Below are positions 5,054 to 5,301 of a DNA stretch of 5,301 nucleotides, one piece after another. The notes under the pieces are model-generated. The model was not told the DNA's origin. It ran no database searches and worked only from the letters and a program-made list of their open reading frames with translations. The DNA comes from Limisphaerales bacterium (GTDB lineage Bacteria; Verrucomicrobiota; Verrucomicrobiia; Limisphaerales; PALSA-1396), in the NCBI GenBank assembly GCA_003140275.1, contig PLJQ01000245.1:1-5301 (forward strand). Direction: 5' to 3'. Numbering within the stretch: the stretch's first letter is position 1; each line of letters opens with the position of its first letter. Position numbers and translations under genes: made by a program.

Positions 5054-5301
5054 ATGACTGAACAAATTGTCATCCTTGATTTTGGTTCACAATACACGCA
5101 GGTCATCGCGCGTCGCATTCGCGAGTGCAATGTCTATTCCACCATCCTGCGCTACGACACACCCGCAAAGAAAATCGCCGCGCTGAAGCCGAGCGGCATC
5201 ATCCTCTCCGGCGGCCCGTCGAGCGTGTATGACAAAAACGCGCCGTTGCCGGACAAGGCCCTCTTCGGCCTCGGCGTGCCCGTGCTCGGCATCTGCTACG
5301 G
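5054..5301 (+). CDS. guaA: GMP synthase (glutamine-hydrolysing), N-terminal part (cut by window edge)
   Basis: 82 complete codons from ATG at 5054 to the right edge. The protein begins MTEQIVILDFGSQYTQVIARRIRE, the characteristic start of the class I glutamine amidotransferase domain of GuaA, then GIILSGGPSSVYD (about residues 48-60) and VPVLGICYG at the edge. Cys81 in GICYG corresponds to the catalytic nucleophile (Cys86 in E. coli) that releases ammonia from glutamine. The missing C-terminal ATP-pyrophosphatase domain would use it to aminate XMP to GMP, the last step of de novo guanine nucleotide synthesis, in the cytoplasm. The ATG is chosen because the conserved sequence starts right after it. 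No promoter or ribosome binding site is evident. Confidence 0.97.
   Translation, partial: MTEQIVILDFGSQYTQVIARRIRECNVYSTILRYDTPAKKIAALKPSGIILSGGPSSVYDKNAPLPDKALFGLGVPVLGICY

Overview
The window is an ordinary bacterial chromosomal segment of mixed housekeeping and small accessory genes. It has moderate-to-high GC, few clear Shine-Dalgarno sequences and many short lipoproteins. The lipoprotein with a pseudopilin-like tail, the weak ribosome binding sites and the overall style suggest a member of Verrucomicrobiota (Pedosphaera/Limisphaerales-like). That placement is an inference from general resemblance, not a search result.

Left part (1-1577, minus strand): the conserved ribosomal/GTPase cluster runs right to left as rplU (bL21), rpmA (bL27), a small uncharacterised gene with DUF4279-like features, and the 5' part of obg/cgtA, which runs off the left edge. 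A strong sigma70-type promoter (TTGACA, 17 bp, TCTTAT) precedes rplU. A textbook intrinsic terminator follows rpmA. The ribosomal pair therefore looks like a closed unit, separated from obg by the terminator and the extra gene. obg has its own extended -10 element just upstream.

Middle (1524-3876): a 334-bp divergent intergenic region contains little beyond the rplU promoter, a small hairpin and a possible recG promoter. It is followed by a full-length recG on the plus strand, encoding the branch-migration helicase for recombination and stalled-fork repair. Inside the helicase domain recG carries a G-free stretch of imperfect 7-bp repeats, in frame, encoding a Pro/Ser/Thr-rich linker.

Right part (3877-5301, plus strand): a 45-aa lipoprotein ending in a strong terminator; a 117-aa lipoprotein with a GspG-like C-terminal segment; a 113-aa three-helix membrane protein of unknown function; and the 5' end of guaA (GMP synthase), which runs off the right edge just after its catalytic cysteine.

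No mobile element, CRISPR array, tRNA or rRNA was found, and no clearly new multi-gene system. The most interesting points are small: an extra gene plus terminator splitting rplU-rpmA from obg, a long low-complexity insertion in the Obg domain, the heptamer repeat within recG, and -10-like boxes 6-8 nt from several start codons, which suggest leaderless or near-leaderless transcripts.
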